From Hymenobacter terrestris (GTDB lineage: Bacteria > Bacteroidota > Bacteroidia > Cytophagales > Hymenobacteraceae): a DNA stretch of 64,000 nucleotides. The stretch spans positions 1-64,000 of the forward strand of contig NZ_JABKAV010000014.1 of assembly GCF_013377905.1 (NCBI RefSeq), in the 5' to 3' direction. The notes under the pieces are model-generated. The model made no database searches. It had not been told where the DNA came from and was given only the letters and a program-made list of their open reading frames with translations. The first letter of the stretch is position 1. Each line of letters starts with the position of its first letter. Shown piece by piece: positions 42,343-51,906 of this stretch. A program made the translations under genes and the position numbers.

Positions 42343-43146
42343 ATGAACAAAGCGTTACTCACTACTCTGCTCCGCCGCGCGGGCCTGATGCACGCCGCCG
42401 ACCGGCTCCGCTACGGGCTGCTGCGCTACCGCAACCGCCGGCCCAACCAGGCGTTCCGCGCCGCCCACCCGGCCGTGGCCCTGCCGCCGGATTACCTGAT
42501 GTACGAGTCGTTTCAGCTCAACTACCGCAAATACTATGCGGGTGGCCGGGAAACCGCCGAGTGGGTGCGCGACCATCTGGCCCGGTACCTCGACCTGCAG
42601 AATCAGCACATCCTCGACTGGGGCTGCGGCCCGGCCCGGGTTATCCGCCATTTGCCCGCGGTAGTAGGCCAGGGCTGCCGCTATACCGGCACCGACTACA
42701 ATGCCCGCTCCATCGAGTGGTGCCGCCAGCAGCTGCCCGGCATCGAGTTTCTGCTCAACGGCCTCAACCCGCCCTTGCAAGCTGCGGCGGCCACGTTTGA
42801 TGCGGTGTACGGCATTTCCATCTTCACCCACCTTTCTGCTGCCGGCCACCAGCGTTGGTACGACGAGCTGCTGCGCGTAACCCGCTCCGGCGGGGTGCTG
42901 CTGTTCACCACCCACGGCGCGGCCTTCCGTGCCATCCTCACCGAGCCCGAGCGCGCTATCTTCGATGCAGACCAACTCGTGATTCGCAGCAACGTGGACG
43001 AAGGGCATCGGGTGTTTGCCGCTTTCCAGCCTCCGGCGTATTTGCAGGCACTATTCGGGCAGCAGTGCGAAATCCTGGAGCATATTCCGGGCGAGCGGCA
43101 GGGCGACGCCGCCAGCCAGGACGTGTGGCTGCTGCGCAAGCGGTAA
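42343..43146 (+). CDS. Class I SAM-dependent methyltransferase
   Basis: A 267-residue methyltransferase with SAM-binding motif I in HILDWGCGPARVIRHL, an acidic second strand (YTGTDYN), motif YGISIFTHL and the post-motif region LLFTTHG. The substrate is unknown; a small molecule or lipid is likely given the fold. I chose ATG 42343. It is divergent from the DUF2071 gene. Confidence 0.85.
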   Translation: MNKALLTTLLRRAGLMHAADRLRYGLLRYRNRRPNQAFRAAHPAVALPPDYLMYESFQLNYRKYYAGGRETAEWVRDHLARYLDLQNQHILDWGCGPARVIRHLPAVVGQGCRYTGTDYNARSIEWCRQQLPGIEFLLNGLNPPLQAAAATFDAVYGISIFTHLSAAGHQRWYDELLRVTRSGGVLLFTTHGAAFRAILTEPERAIFDADQLVIRSNVDEGHRVFAAFQPPAYLQALFGQQCEILEHIPGERQGDAASQDVWLLRKR

Positions 43147-43200
43147 CCTAGCGCATGGGGCAGCCGGTAAGCACAACGCTGGCTTATCGTGGCGGCGGGT

Positions 43201-43713
43201 TTACCACTGGTGCAGCTTGAAACCCAGCAGCTGCGCCTTTGCCGCCAAGTCTTCGGCCTGCTCCTGCGCTACTACGCTCAGCGGATACGAGTCGCCATCG
43301 AGGTCGAACATCACCAAGGCTAATTCGAGTGGCTCCAGTGTATCCTGCACAAGGTCCAACTGCTCCGGACCAAGTTCTTCTTCGGCCCCTACATGCTGCG
43401 CTTCCAGCACTAGTGCACGCTCTTGCTGGCTCAGCACATGGTTTAGGTTATCGATTATTTCACCGGCAGTTTCTTTCCAATCGCACTCGACCGCCAAATC
43501 CTCGGCCAGCAGCGCATCAATCAGGGCAATGTCGCGCAGCTCTTGAGATGCTATTTCGCTCTCAATACCGCGTTCGGCCAGTTCCTCCGCAAACTGCCCC
43601 GCATAGCCCGCTGCATCGGTCAGCACCAAGTCCAGCCGGGCTGCCAGCCGTTGGGTTGCCGCTTTGTCGCCCAGGGTAAATATGTTTATAAAAGGCAGGA
43701 GTTCAGGATGCAT
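43201..43713 (-). CDS. Hypothetical protein (DUF6630-like, uncertain)
   Basis: A 170-residue acidic, mostly helical protein ending with LALVMFDLDGDSYPLSVVAQEQAEDLAAKAQLLGF, a pattern I associate with DUF6630; this assignment is tentative. No signal peptide or membrane segment. Function unknown. It lies upstream of a strong terminator that closes typA. Confidence 0.55.
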   Translation of the reverse strand: MHPELLPFINIFTLGDKAATQRLAARLDLVLTDAAGYAGQFAEELAERGIESEIASQELRDIALIDALLAEDLAVECDWKETAGEIIDNLNHVLSQQERALVLEAQHVGAEEELGPEQLDLVQDTLEPLELALVMFDLDGDSYPLSVVAQEQAEDLAAKAQLLGFKLHQW

Positions 43714-43780
43714 GTTGGTGGGTAGAGGTAGTTGAAAAGCCAGCTGTTATGCTTAAAAGTATGTAAGTTCAGGCAGACAC

Positions 43781-43818
43781 AAAAAGGGGGTGCAGCCATC
43801 GGCTGCACCCCCTTTTTT
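43781..43818 (-). terminator. Terminator of typA
   Basis: AAAAAGGGGGTGCAGCC and GGCTGCACCCCCTTTTTT pair perfectly around an ATC loop. On the minus strand it ends in a T tract, 18 bases after the typA stop. Confidence 0.9.
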
Positions 43819-43835
43819 AAGTAGCTGACTAGCAA

Positions 43836-45644
43836 TTAGTCGACTTTCTTGGCGAAGCGGAGGCGCTCGTTCTCGTCGAGCAGGATTTTACGCATCCGGA
43901 TCGACTTGGGCGTTACCTCCAAGTACTCATCCTTCTGGATGTATTCCATAGCTTCTTCCAGCGAGAACTGACGCTTCGGAACAATCTTGGCGTTGTCATC
44001 GGTACCCGACGCACGCATGTTCGTGAGCTTTTTGCCCTTCTGAATGTTGATGGTCAAATCGTTCGGGCGGGTGTGCTCGCCGATAACCTGGCCGGCGTAC
44101 ACTTCTTCTCCCGGATCAACGAAGAACTCACCACGGTCCTGCATCTTATCGATGGTGTAGGCCGTGCCCATACCAGTGTCCATCGAAATCAGCGAACCAG
44201 CGATACGGCCCGGAATCACGCCCTTATGCGGCTCGTAGGCCGAGAAGCGGTGGTTCATGATGGCCTCACCAGCGGTAGCCGTCAATACGTTGTTACGCAG
44301 ACCGATCAGGCCACGGGCCGGGATGTTGAACTCCAGGTGCTGCAGGTCGCCCTTAGGCTCCATGATGGTCAGCTCACCCTTACGCATCGTTACCAGTTCG
44401 ATTACCTTGCCGGCCGTCGTCTCGGGTACGTCAACTACCAAGTGCTCAATTGGCTCCAAACGGTTGCCTTTCTCGTCTTCCTGGAACAATACCTGAGGCT
44501 GACCTACCTGCAGCTCGAAACCTTCGCGACGCATCGTTTCGATGAGTACTGACAAGTGAAGAATACCGCGGCCGTACACCAGGAAGCTGTCCTCACGGTC
44601 GGTTTCCTTCACGCGCAGGGCCAGGTTTTTCTCGGTTTCTTTGAACAGACGGTCGCGCAGGTGGCGCGAGGTCACAAACTTGCCTTCCTTACCAAAGAAG
44701 GGCGAGTTGTTGATGGTGAACAGCATGTTCATCGTTGGCTCGTCGATGCTGATAACCGACAGGCCCTCGGGGTTTTCGGCGTCGGCCAGCGTATCGCCGA
44801 TGTCGAAGCCTTCGATGCCCGTTACGGCGCAGATTTCGCCCGAGCTAACTTCCGAAACCTTGGTGCGGCCCAAGCCTTCGAACACCTGCAGCTCTTTGAT
44901 TTTAACTTTCTTGATCGTGCCGTCACGCTTCACGAGGCTCATGTTGGCGCCTTCCTTCAGCGTACCGCGGTGTACGCGGCCGATGCCGATGCGGCCCACG
45001 AACGACGAGTAGTCGAGCGAGGTAATCTGCATCTGGGGCGTGCCCTCCAGGGTAGGAGCGGGCGGAATGGAAGCCACAACGGCGTCGAGCAGCGGGATGA
45101 TGCTGTCGGTTTTTTCTTTCCAGTCGGTGCTCATCCAGCCCTGCTTCGAAGAGCCGTACAGCGTCACGAAGTCCAGCTGGTCTTCGCTTGCGCCGAGGTT
45201 GAACATGAGGTCGAAAACCTGCTCGTGCACCTCATCGGGCCGGCAGTTTTCCTTGTCTACTTTATTGACAACCACGATGGGCTTCAGGCCCAGGTCGATG
45301 GCTTTGCCCAGCACGAAGCGGGTCTGGGGCATGGCACCTTCGAAAGCATCGACGAGTAGCAGTACGCCGTCGGCCATCTTCAGTACGCGCTCCACCTCGC
45401 CGCCGAAGTCGGCGTGACCAGGGGTGTCGATGATGTTGATCTTAACGTCTTTGTACCGAACCGATACGTTTTTCGAGACGATAGTAATGCCCCGCTCACG
45501 CTCCAGGTCGTTGTTATCGAGAATGAGGTCGTCGAACTGCTGGTGTTCGTCGAACAACTTTGAGGCGTGGATAATCTTGTCCACGAGCGTCGTCTTGCCG
45601 TGGTCAACGTGGGCGATGATGGCGATATTCCGAATGTTCTGCAT
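43836..45644 (-). CDS. typA: Ribosome-associated GTPase TypA/BipA
   Basis: A 602-residue translational GTPase involved in late ribosome assembly and stress responses. It shows the P-loop AHVDHGKTTL, the G2 RGITIVSKN, the G3 DTPGH and the NKVDK motif, followed by the EF-G-like domains 2, 3 and 5 and the BipA-specific C-terminal domain. The length is standard. A -7-like element lies at 45664. Confidence 0.97.
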   Translation of the reverse strand: MQNIRNIAIIAHVDHGKTTLVDKIIHASKLFDEHQQFDDLILDNNDLERERGITIVSKNVSVRYKDVKINIIDTPGHADFGGEVERVLKMADGVLLLVDAFEGAMPQTRFVLGKAIDLGLKPIVVVNKVDKENCRPDEVHEQVFDLMFNLGASEDQLDFVTLYGSSKQGWMSTDWKEKTDSIIPLLDAVVASIPPAPTLEGTPQMQITSLDYSSFVGRIGIGRVHRGTLKEGANMSLVKRDGTIKKVKIKELQVFEGLGRTKVSEVSSGEICAVTGIEGFDIGDTLADAENPEGLSVISIDEPTMNMLFTINNSPFFGKEGKFVTSRHLRDRLFKETEKNLALRVKETDREDSFLVYGRGILHLSVLIETMRREGFELQVGQPQVLFQEDEKGNRLEPIEHLVVDVPETTAGKVIELVTMRKGELTIMEPKGDLQHLEFNIPARGLIGLRNNVLTATAGEAIMNHRFSAYEPHKGVIPGRIAGSLISMDTGMGTAYTIDKMQDRGEFFVDPGEEVYAGQVIGEHTRPNDLTINIQKGKKLTNMRASGTDDNAKIVPKRQFSLEEAMEYIQKDEYLEVTPKSIRMRKILLDENERLRFAKKVD

Positions 45645-45663
45645 ACAGGGGTTTTTGCGGGTG

Positions 45664-45671
45664 CAAATGTA
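45664..45671 (-). promoter_or_regulatory. Predicted -7 element for typA
   Basis: The minus strand reads TACATTTG, an exact TAnnTTTG match 19 bases upstream of the start codon. The same sequence forms the tRNA-Gln promoter. A clear -33 was not found. Confidence 0.45.
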
Positions 45672-45885
45672 CGAAACAATGAGCGTAAATTCAGCCGGCC
45701 CGCTAATCGAGCGGAAGCGAGAAAAATAAGCCGGCGCTGGCGGTCAACCCATTGAGCCGCTGCTAGTCGCATGAATAGGCCTTCAGGCAGCTTCAGGCCC
45801 GAACCGAACCGTACGCGGCCTGCGTATGTTGTGCAAGTGTCGGCTATCATCGCCGATTTACCTCCACAGAAAAAAAATCTTCCCC

Positions 45886-46458
45886 ATGCGTTTCTCTTTG
45901 CTAGTGCTGCTGCTTTCGGCCGCCACTTTCAACACTGCCTGCTCGCAGGCCACCTCCCGCGACAGTAAGATGGATGCCGCCGATTCGGCCCGTCCAACCA
46001 CGGCCGCAGCACCCGCGGGTAAGGAGTACCCAAAGCCTCAGCCCGCCACAGGCAAGCCCGGCGAATTCCCGGTTCAGAAAACGGATGCCGAGTGGAAAAA
46101 GCAGCTCACGGCTGAGCAATATTTTATCCTGCGCGAGCATGGCACCGAGAAGCCTTTTGCCAATCCGTTCTGGGACAACCATGAAAAGGGCAACTACTAT
46201 TGTGCCGCCGACGGTAACCTGCTGTTCTCGTCGGAAACCAAGTTTGAGTCGGGTACCGGCTGGCCTAGTTTCTGGGCTCCCGCGGCCAACAGCAGCCTGA
46301 AAATAGTTGTTGATAACAGCTACGGAATGAGCCGCGACGGGCTGATGTGCGCCAAGTGTGGCGGCCACCTGGGCCACGTCTTCAACGACGGCCCCAAGCC
46401 TACCGGACTGCGCTACTGCATGGATTCGTACGGCATGACGTTCAAGAAAGCCGAGTAG
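45886..46458 (+). CDS. msrB: Exported peptide-methionine (R)-S-oxide reductase
   Basis: A 190-residue MsrB with a lipoprotein-like or secretory signal (MRFSLLVLLLSAATFNTACSQ, Cys19). The catalytic cysteine lies in GLRYCMDSYGM. The second zinc CxxC is CAKC in GLMCAKCGGHLGHVF, but the first is CAAD in YYCAADGNLLF, so the fourth zinc ligand is Asp rather than Cys. It repairs oxidised methionine in envelope proteins. ATG at 45886. Confidence 0.9.
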   Translation: MRFSLLVLLLSAATFNTACSQATSRDSKMDAADSARPTTAAAPAGKEYPKPQPATGKPGEFPVQKTDAEWKKQLTAEQYFILREHGTEKPFANPFWDNHEKGNYYCAADGNLLFSSETKFESGTGWPSFWAPAANSSLKIVVDNSYGMSRDGLMCAKCGGHLGHVFNDGPKPTGLRYCMDSYGMTFKKAE

Positions 46459-46614
46459 GTTCCGGGCTTCGCTGAGATATAAAGCTATCAGTCCAACCAA
46501 ATCAAGCAGGCTGGGTTGATATTATCACATGGGTTTACACACCCATTCCAGCTTGGTTTTCCGCCTTGTTCGGAGTGAAAGCCGCTTTTTGCCCATTTCC
46601 AAATCATCAGTTAC

Positions 46615-47394
46615 ATGTCTGTCCAAGTTCAAACCGATCCAATTTCTGACCTGCAAGCTGCGCTGGCCCCGGCCCGGGCACAGCTGGTAGCCCATGGTGT
46701 GTATCAGTCGCTGCATTCGCTGGCCGATCTGCGTACGTTTATGGAGCACCACGTTTTTGCCGTCTGGGACTTTATGTCGCTGTTGAAGGCGCTGCAGCGG
46801 GAGCTGACCTGTGTGGAGCTGCCCTGGGTGCCGCGTGGCAACCCCGCTACGCGCCGCCTCATCAACGACATCGTGCTGGAAGAGGAAACCGACCTCGACC
46901 CCGAAGGCCGTCCTACCAGCCACTTTGAATTGTATCTGCGGGCCATGCGCGAGTGCGGTGCCGATACCAAGCCAGTAGAGCGGCTGCTGGCTGCCCTGGC
47001 TGGCGGCGCGCCGGTGGCCGAGGCACTGGCCGCGGCTGAGGCGCCGGCTTCAGTGCGTGAGTTCGTACTCGGTACTTTCCGCCTGATTGAGGCGGGACAG
47101 CCGCACGCGGTGGCCGCCGCCTTTACGTTTGGGCGCGAAGATGTGATACCTGATATGTTTCGCCACCTCGTACACGATTTGCGCCAGCGTTTCCCCGGCC
47201 AGCTCGACACGTTCACCTACTACCTCGACCGCCATATTCAGCTTGATGAGGAAGTGCATACACCCCTTGCCCAGCAGATGGTGCGCGACTTATGCAACGA
47301 TTCGCCCCAACGGTGGGCCGAGGCCGAGGCAACGGCCGTGAGCTGCATGAGTGCCCGGGTGGCCCTGTGGGACGGAATCCGGGCCGCACTGTAA
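46615..47394 (+). CDS. DUF3050 protein (heme-oxygenase-like fold)
   Basis: A 259-residue protein typical of DUF3050: FMEHHVFAVWDFMSLLKALQ, PRGNPATRRLINDIVLEEETD, then an HFELYLRAM block and a Y-LDRHIQLDEEVHTP block. The family probably has a heme-oxygenase-like fold with histidines and glutamates for a metal centre; function is unknown. A terminator follows. Confidence 0.88.
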   Translation: MSVQVQTDPISDLQAALAPARAQLVAHGVYQSLHSLADLRTFMEHHVFAVWDFMSLLKALQRELTCVELPWVPRGNPATRRLINDIVLEEETDLDPEGRPTSHFELYLRAMRECGADTKPVERLLAALAGGAPVAEALAAAEAPASVREFVLGTFRLIEAGQPHAVAAAFTFGREDVIPDMFRHLVHDLRQRFPGQLDTFTYYLDRHIQLDEEVHTPLAQQMVRDLCNDSPQRWAEAEATAVSCMSARVALWDGIRAAL

Positions 47395-47437
47395 AAAGGT
47401 TCTCGTCAAACCAACTTCACCTCCGTACAGTCGTTAG

Positions 47438-47472
47438 AAAAGGAGCCGCCCCATTCCGGGCCGGCTCCTTTT
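47438..47472 (+). terminator. Terminator of the DUF3050 gene
   Basis: AAAAGGAGCCG pairs with CGGCTCCTTTTT around a GC-rich loop and ends in T tracts. It also reads as a terminator on the minus strand. Confidence 0.8.
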
Positions 47473-47482
47473 TCCTGCACTC

Positions 47483-47827
47483 ATGCATACTGCCGTTGTG
47501 TTTCGCCTTCTACTGCCAGCTGCCCTGCTACTCGCCGGGTGTACCACTTCGCAGGAAACAGTGAGCGAGGAAGCCAGTGTGCGGCGCGTGCCGAGCCGAA
47601 TCGTGACCGATGCTGACCGGCAGGCCGCCTACAACAGCAACGCCGGCTACAGTGGGGCCACACCCGATGCCACGCCCGGCCGGGTTAGGCTAGGCGAGCA
47701 GGCCAGCGGCATCAACTCGCAGAAAAATCCTGAGACTCTCAACACCGATATCAACAACACGGCTACGCCCGAAACGCGCCTGCGTCGGGTGAAAGGAGCC
47801 CCGGCCGACACACTGCGCCTTCCGTAA
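47483..47827 (+). CDS. Small lipoprotein of unknown function
   Basis: A 114-residue protein with lipoprotein signal LLLPAALLLAGCTTSQ (Cys20) and a low-complexity polar mature part (EETRLRRVKGAP-like end). No family recognised. Its TAA stop is the left end of the palindrome at 47823-47918. Confidence 0.65.
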   Translation: MHTAVVFRLLLPAALLLAGCTTSQETVSEEASVRRVPSRIVTDADRQAAYNSNAGYSGATPDATPGRVRLGEQASGINSQKNPETLNTDINNTATPETRLRRVKGAPADTLRLP

Positions 47828-47918
47828 GCGTCACCAGTTGATTGCAGAATGCCCAACGGCTCGCTACAATGCAGTAGCGAGCCGTTGGGCATTCTGCAAT
47901 CAACTGGTGACGCTTACG
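47823..47918. repeat. Exact 45-base-arm palindrome joining two convergent genes
   Basis: CGTAAGCGTCACCAGTTG starts a 45-base arm (47823-47867) that is exactly inverted at 47874-47918 around AATGCA. The CGTAA at each outer end supplies the TAA stop codon of both flanking genes (the lipoprotein ends CCG TAA, the histone-like protein ends TCG TAA on the other strand). It probably also terminates transcription from both sides. Confidence 0.9.
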
Positions 47919-48591
47919 AACCCGTTTCAGTTGTTGAGTCAGTAGCAGGACTTGCCGCTGCTGGCTTGCGGGCGGCACGCGAGCGGCTTGCTGTAGTGCC
48001 CGAGGCCTTAGAAGCCGCTGGTTTAGTAGCCGATTTGGCCTCCGGTTTGTTGGCAGCTGTGCTGGTAGTGCGGCGGCGCGTGGTGGTTGGGGCTGCCTTG
48101 GCAGGCGTTTCAGTAGCAGGCGCTGCGGCTGAGTCGGTAAGGGCCGAGATGCTGTTGGAAGCGGCGGATGTTCCCGTTTCCTGGCCGCGTACTATTGTGT
48201 GCAGCGCCTGCTCGAAAAGGTGTTCCACATCGGTGTCAAGGCGACGAGTGGCATCTTTCACCACCTCCTGCAGCTTGGCTTTAGTATCCTTCCGAATACG
48301 CTTTACTACTTCGTTGATGCGGCCGTCCAACTCTTTCTGCAGCTGCTTAGCGGCTTCCTTGAGCGCCTTTTTCTGGCTGCCTTTTTTGCTCGCCTGCTGA
48401 GCGCTTAAGCTTTTCGAAGCCGACTTATTTTCTTTCGCCGGTGCTTTAGCGGCTTTGGCTTGCGCCTTTTCAGCGGAGTCATCCGACGCTTTAGGCGCCT
48501 TAACAGCTTTGGGTGTTTTGCCTTTTTTGGCCGACTTCTCTTTTTTCGGCTTCTCTTTTTTAGCTGACTTTTCTTTGGAGGACTTGCTCAT
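47914..48591 (-). CDS. Histone-H1-like Lys/Ala-rich basic protein
   Basis: A 225-residue basic protein. It has an N-terminal Lys-rich low-complexity stretch (KEKPKKEKSAKKGKTPKAVKA), a coiled-coil middle (LKEAAKQLQKELDGRINEVVKRI to DVEHLFEQALHTIV, about residues 78-137) and a Ser/Ala/Thr/Arg-rich C-terminal tail. It resembles bacterial histone-H1-like nucleoid proteins with added coiled coil. DNA compaction or polymer-granule association is inferred only. Its stop is in a palindrome. Confidence 0.6.
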   Translation of the reverse strand: MSKSSKEKSAKKEKPKKEKSAKKGKTPKAVKAPKASDDSAEKAQAKAAKAPAKENKSASKSLSAQQASKKGSQKKALKEAAKQLQKELDGRINEVVKRIRKDTKAKLQEVVKDATRRLDTDVEHLFEQALHTIVRGQETGTSAASNSISALTDSAAAPATETPAKAAPTTTRRRTTSTAANKPEAKSATKPAASKASGTTASRSRAARKPAAASPATDSTTETGS

Positions 48592-48802
48592 GACTGGATC
48601 GGAAAATGTTGAAAAAGAAAGGAATAAGTATAGATACGGCCCGTTGCCCCGCCGGTTTGCCTAACCGCATTTCTTATTGCCAATGCCCGCCGACGCATGC
48701 CTCGTGCTGGGGCGCTGGCCGCCATGGTTCCTGGTTTTACTCGTTCCTTTGCACTCCCGCGGCCGGCCGGCCGCTTTTTTAGTTGATTTCCTGCTCCCGA
48801 AT

Positions 48803-50848
48803 ATGTCTGCTCTGCCCCAACGCTATACTGTAACCGCCGCGCTGCCCTATGCCAACGGCCCCGTCCACATCGGCCACCTGGCCGGCGTGTACCTGCCCGC
48901 CGACATCTACACGCGCTACCTGCGCGCCCAGGGCCGCGACGTGAAGTTCATCTGCGGCTCCGATGAGCACGGCGTGCCCATCACCATCCGGGCTCAGAAG
49001 GAAGGCACAACCCCGCAGCAGGTCGTGGATAAGTATCACGCACTCATCGGCGACTCATTTCGCGACTTTGGCGTATCGTTCGATATCTACTCGCGCACTT
49101 CCTCGAAAGTCCACGCCGAAACGGCCAGCAACTTTTTCCGCAAGCTGCATGCCGAGGGCAAGTTCATCGAGCAGGTTTCCGAGCAGTACTATGATGAGCA
49201 GGCCGACCAGTTTCTGGCCGACCGCTATATCGTGGGCACCTGCCCCAACTGCGGCAACGACAACGCCTACGGCGACCAGTGCGAGAAGTGCGGGACCTCG
49301 CTGAGCCCTACCGAGCTCATCAACCCGCGCTCCATGCTGAGCGGTAACCAGCCGGTGTTGCGCGAAACCAAGCACTGGTACTTGCCCCTGGATCAGTACG
49401 AGCCTTGGCTGCGCGAGTGGATTGTGGAAGGCCACAAGCACGACTGGAAAGCCAACGTGTACGGCCAGTGCAAAAGCTGGATTGACCAGGGCCTGCTGCC
49501 CCGCGCCGTGACGCGCGACCTCGACTGGGGCGTGCCCGTGCCGGTGCCCGGCGGCGAGGGCAAGGTGCTCTACGTGTGGTTCGATGCGCCCATCGGCTAC
49601 ATTTCGGCTACCAAAGAACTGCTGCCCGATACCTGGGAAACCTACTGGAAAGATGCCGGCACGAAGCTCGTGCACTTCATCGGTAAGGACAACATCGTGT
49701 TCCACTGCATCATCTTCCCCACGATGCTCAAGGCCCACGGCGACTATATCCTGCCCGATAATGTGCCCGCTAACGAGTTCCTGAACTTAGAAGGCGACAA
49801 AATCAGCACCAGCCGCAACTGGGCTGTGTGGCTGCACGAGTACCTGCAGGATTTCCCCGGCCAGGCCGATGTGCTACGCTACGTGCTCTGCGCCAATGCC
49901 CCCGAAAACAAGGACAACGACTTCACCTGGAAAGACTTTCAGGCCCGTAACAACAACGAGCTGGTGGCCAACCTGGGCAACTTTGTGAATCGGGCCGTGG
50001 TGCTCACCCACAAGTTCTTCGGTGGCCAGGTACCGGCCAGCGCCGGCTTCACGACCGAAGATAAGGAAGTGCTGCGCCAAATGAGCGAGTTCCCGGCCCG
50101 CATTGGCGAGCTGCTGGAAAACTACCGCTTCCGCGACGCCCTGAACGAGCTGATGAACCTCTCGCGCCTTGGCAACAAGTACCTGGCCGACCAGGAGCCC
50201 TGGAAGCTCATCAAAACCGACGAAGCCCGCACCGGCACCGTGCTGCACGTTTCGCTGCAACTGACGGCCGCCTTCGTCACGCTGCTCGAACCCTTCCTGC
50301 CCGAAGCCGCCGCCCGCCTGGGCCGCATGCTGAACACCGAGAAAGGCTCTTGGACAGCAGCCGGACGCCCCAATGCGCTGGCCACCGGCCACCAGCTGGC
50401 CGAAGCCGCCCTGTTATTCACCAAAATCGAAGATGCCACCGTGGAAGCTCAGGTCCAGAAGCTGCTCGACACGAAGAAAGCCAACGAGCTGGCCGCCGCC
50501 GTTTCGGCCCCCGCCAAGGACGATATTAGCTTCGAGCAGTTCCAGACGATGGACTTACGCATCGGCACCATTGTAGCCGCCGAGAAGGTCGCCAAAACTA
50601 AAAAGCTGCTCAAGCTGAGCGTGGACTTAGGTTTCGACGAGCCCCGCACCATTGTATCGGGCATTGCCGAGCACTTCCTGCCCGAAGCGTTGGTGGGCCA
50701 GCAGGTGCAAGTGCTGCTCAACCTCGCCCCCCGCGAAATCAAGGGCATCCAGAGCCAGGGCATGCTGCTAATGGCCGAAAACGCCGATGGCGTGCTCAGC
50801 CTCATGCAGCCCAGCAGCGCCGTACGGCCGGGTAGCCTGGTGGCGTAA
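48803..50848 (+). CDS. metG: Methionyl-tRNA synthetase
   Basis: A 681-residue class I aminoacyl-tRNA synthetase charging tRNA-Met. The HIGH motif is HIGHLAG near residue 20, the zinc knuckle is CPNCG to CEKCG, and the KMSKS-like loop is [14 protein letters not shown]-terminal tRNA-binding (Trbp111-like) domain starts at [19 protein letters not shown]. Start ATG 48803 ([10 protein letters not shown]); an upstream in-frame start at 48677 would add unlikely sequence. Confidence 0.97.
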   Translation: MSALPQRYTVTAALPYANGPVHIGHLAGVYLPADIYTRYLRAQGRDVKFICGSDEHGVPITIRAQKEGTTPQQVVDKYHALIGDSFRDFGVSFDIYSRTSSKVHAETASNFFRKLHAEGKFIEQVSEQYYDEQADQFLADRYIVGTCPNCGNDNAYGDQCEKCGTSLSPTELINPRSMLSGNQPVLRETKHWYLPLDQYEPWLREWIVEGHKHDWKANVYGQCKSWIDQGLLPRAVTRDLDWGVPVPVPGGEGKVLYVWFDAPIGYISATKELLPDTWETYWKDAGTKLVHFIGKDNIVFHCIIFPTMLKAHGDYILPDNVPANEFLNLEGDKISTSRNWAVWLHEYLQDFPGQADVLRYVLCANAPENKDNDFTWKDFQARNNNELVANLGNFVNRAVVLTHKFFGGQVPASAGFTTEDKEVLRQMSEFPARIGELLENYRFRDALNELMNLSRLGNKYLADQEPWKLIKTDEARTGTVLHVSLQLTAAFVTLLEPFLPEAAARLGRMLNTEKGSWTAAGRPNALATGHQLAEAALLFTKIEDATVEAQVQKLLDTKKANELAAAVSAPAKDDISFEQFQTMDLRIGTIVAAEKVAKTKKLLKLSVDLGFDEPRTIVSGIAEHFLPEALVGQQVQVLLNLAPREIKGIQSQGMLLMAENADGVLSLMQPSSAVRPGSLVA

Positions 50849-50864
50849 AGCTCCTTTTTTGCTG

Positions 50865-51050
50865 GTGGAATCTATCGTTGAGCTTCTGGTTGACCTCATG
50901 TTTTCTTATCCCGGTGCCGGTATCCGGTGGCTTTGGCACAGAGGCAAAGTTCCCTACAAAAAGCTGTTGGAGGACGACATTGACTACAACAGCTTTTATG
51001 TGATTTTGCTGATTGCCGCTCTATTAGCCATTGGCAGCAGTGTCTTATGA
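50865..51050 (+). CDS. Small single-helix membrane protein
   Basis: A 61-residue protein if started at GTG 50865 (VESIVELLVDLMF) or 50 residues from ATG 50898. It has SYPGAGIRWLWHRGKVPYKKLLEDD and one C-terminal transmembrane helix (FYVILLIAALLAIGSSVL). It may be co-transcribed with metG (17 bases apart). Family not recognised with certainty. Confidence 0.55.
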   Translation: MESIVELLVDLMFSYPGAGIRWLWHRGKVPYKKLLEDDIDYNSFYVILLIAALLAIGSSVL

Positions 51051-51054
51051 AAAG

Positions 51055-51095
51055 AAAAAGGCCCTTCCTATATCAAATAGGAAGAGCCTTTTTTT
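51055..51095. terminator. Bidirectional terminator
   Basis: AAAAAGGCCCTTCCTAT pairs with ATAGGAAGAGCCTTTTTTT with one mismatch. It serves the convergent metG/membrane-protein and pth units. Confidence 0.88.
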
Positions 51096-51668
51096 CTATC
51101 CTTCCTTCACATTAACCACGTTCATGGCGCGCTCCACGCCCTGCATCCCGAAGGCCAGCACAGCCTCGCCGGCCTTCTCCAACCGTCCCTCCAAATCAAT
51201 CCTCTCGTCTTCCGAAAATGGGCTGAGTACGTAATCCACTTGGCGGCCGCGGCCGAAGCTGGAGTCGATGCCGAAGCGCAGGCGGGCGTATTCGTCGGTG
51301 CCCAGCGTTTCCTGGATGTGCTTGAGGCCGTTCTGGCCCCCAGCCGAGCCCTTGGCCTTCAACCGCAGCTTGCCGAAGGGTAGGGCCAAGTCGTCGGTGA
51401 CCACCAGCAGCTGCGCCTTTTCGAGCTTGAGGGCGCTGAGCCAGTGGGCGGCGGCCTTGCCGCTCAGGTTCATGTAGGTGGTGGGCTTCACGAGCACGAA
51501 CCGGCGGCCCTTGTGCTTGAACTCAGTGCTGAACGCGTGGCGGCCCAGTTGCCAAGGCGCGGCCTCGTGCTTGCGGGCCAGCCAGTCAGCCACCATAAAG
51601 CCCACGTTATGTCGCGTGTCGGCGTATTCGGGCCCGATATTGCCCAGACATAAAATCAAAAAGACCAC
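51096..51668 (-). CDS. pth: Peptidyl-tRNA hydrolase
   Basis: A 190-residue enzyme releasing tRNA from stalled peptides. It starts with GTG at 51668 because FLILCLGNIGPEY aligns with the family start. The catalytic His is in TRHNVGF, the Asn in TTYMNLSG, and GGQNGLKHI follows. Length is normal. A -7-like element lies at 51746. Confidence 0.95.
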   Translation of the reverse strand: MVFLILCLGNIGPEYADTRHNVGFMVADWLARKHEAAPWQLGRHAFSTEFKHKGRRFVLVKPTTYMNLSGKAAAHWLSALKLEKAQLLVVTDDLALPFGKLRLKAKGSAGGQNGLKHIQETLGTDEYARLRFGIDSSFGRGRQVDYVLSPFSEDERIDLEGRLEKAGEAVLAFGMQGVERAMNVVNVKEG

Positions 51669-51745
51669 AGATTAGCTCGGATTTTAACGGATTACACGGA
51701 TTTTTTAGTTGGCTGCGGCCGGGAATCCGTGGTAAGTTCCCGGTG

Positions 51746-51753
51746 CAAAAGTA
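51746..51753 (-). promoter_or_regulatory. Predicted -7 element for pth
   Basis: The minus strand reads TACTTTTG, an exact TAnnTTTG match, 78 bases upstream of the start. It lies beyond the rplY terminator. Confidence 0.4.
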
Positions 51754-51786
51754 GGCGTAGTTGCGCAATGCCGGCCGCATAACCGA

Positions 51787-51830
51787 AAACCAAAAGAGCC
51801 ACCCCGTTGTCAGGGTGGCTCTTTTGGTTT
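51787..51830 (-). terminator. Terminator of rplY
   Basis: AAACCAAAAGAGCCACCC pairs with GGGTGGCTCTTTTGGTTT around an 8-base loop. It lies between the rplY stop (51907) and the pth promoter. Confidence 0.85.
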
Positions 51831-51906
51831 TCATTAGATAGCTCGGTTTCAGTGGATGGTCCACAAAACATGTGGAATCCGTTGAATCTGGGCCAACCCG
51901 ATGTCT

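Noticed and set aside
48677..48802. Longer N-terminus for metG
   Set aside because: The added residues do not resemble the family, and the ATG at 48803 places the HIGH motif at the normal position.
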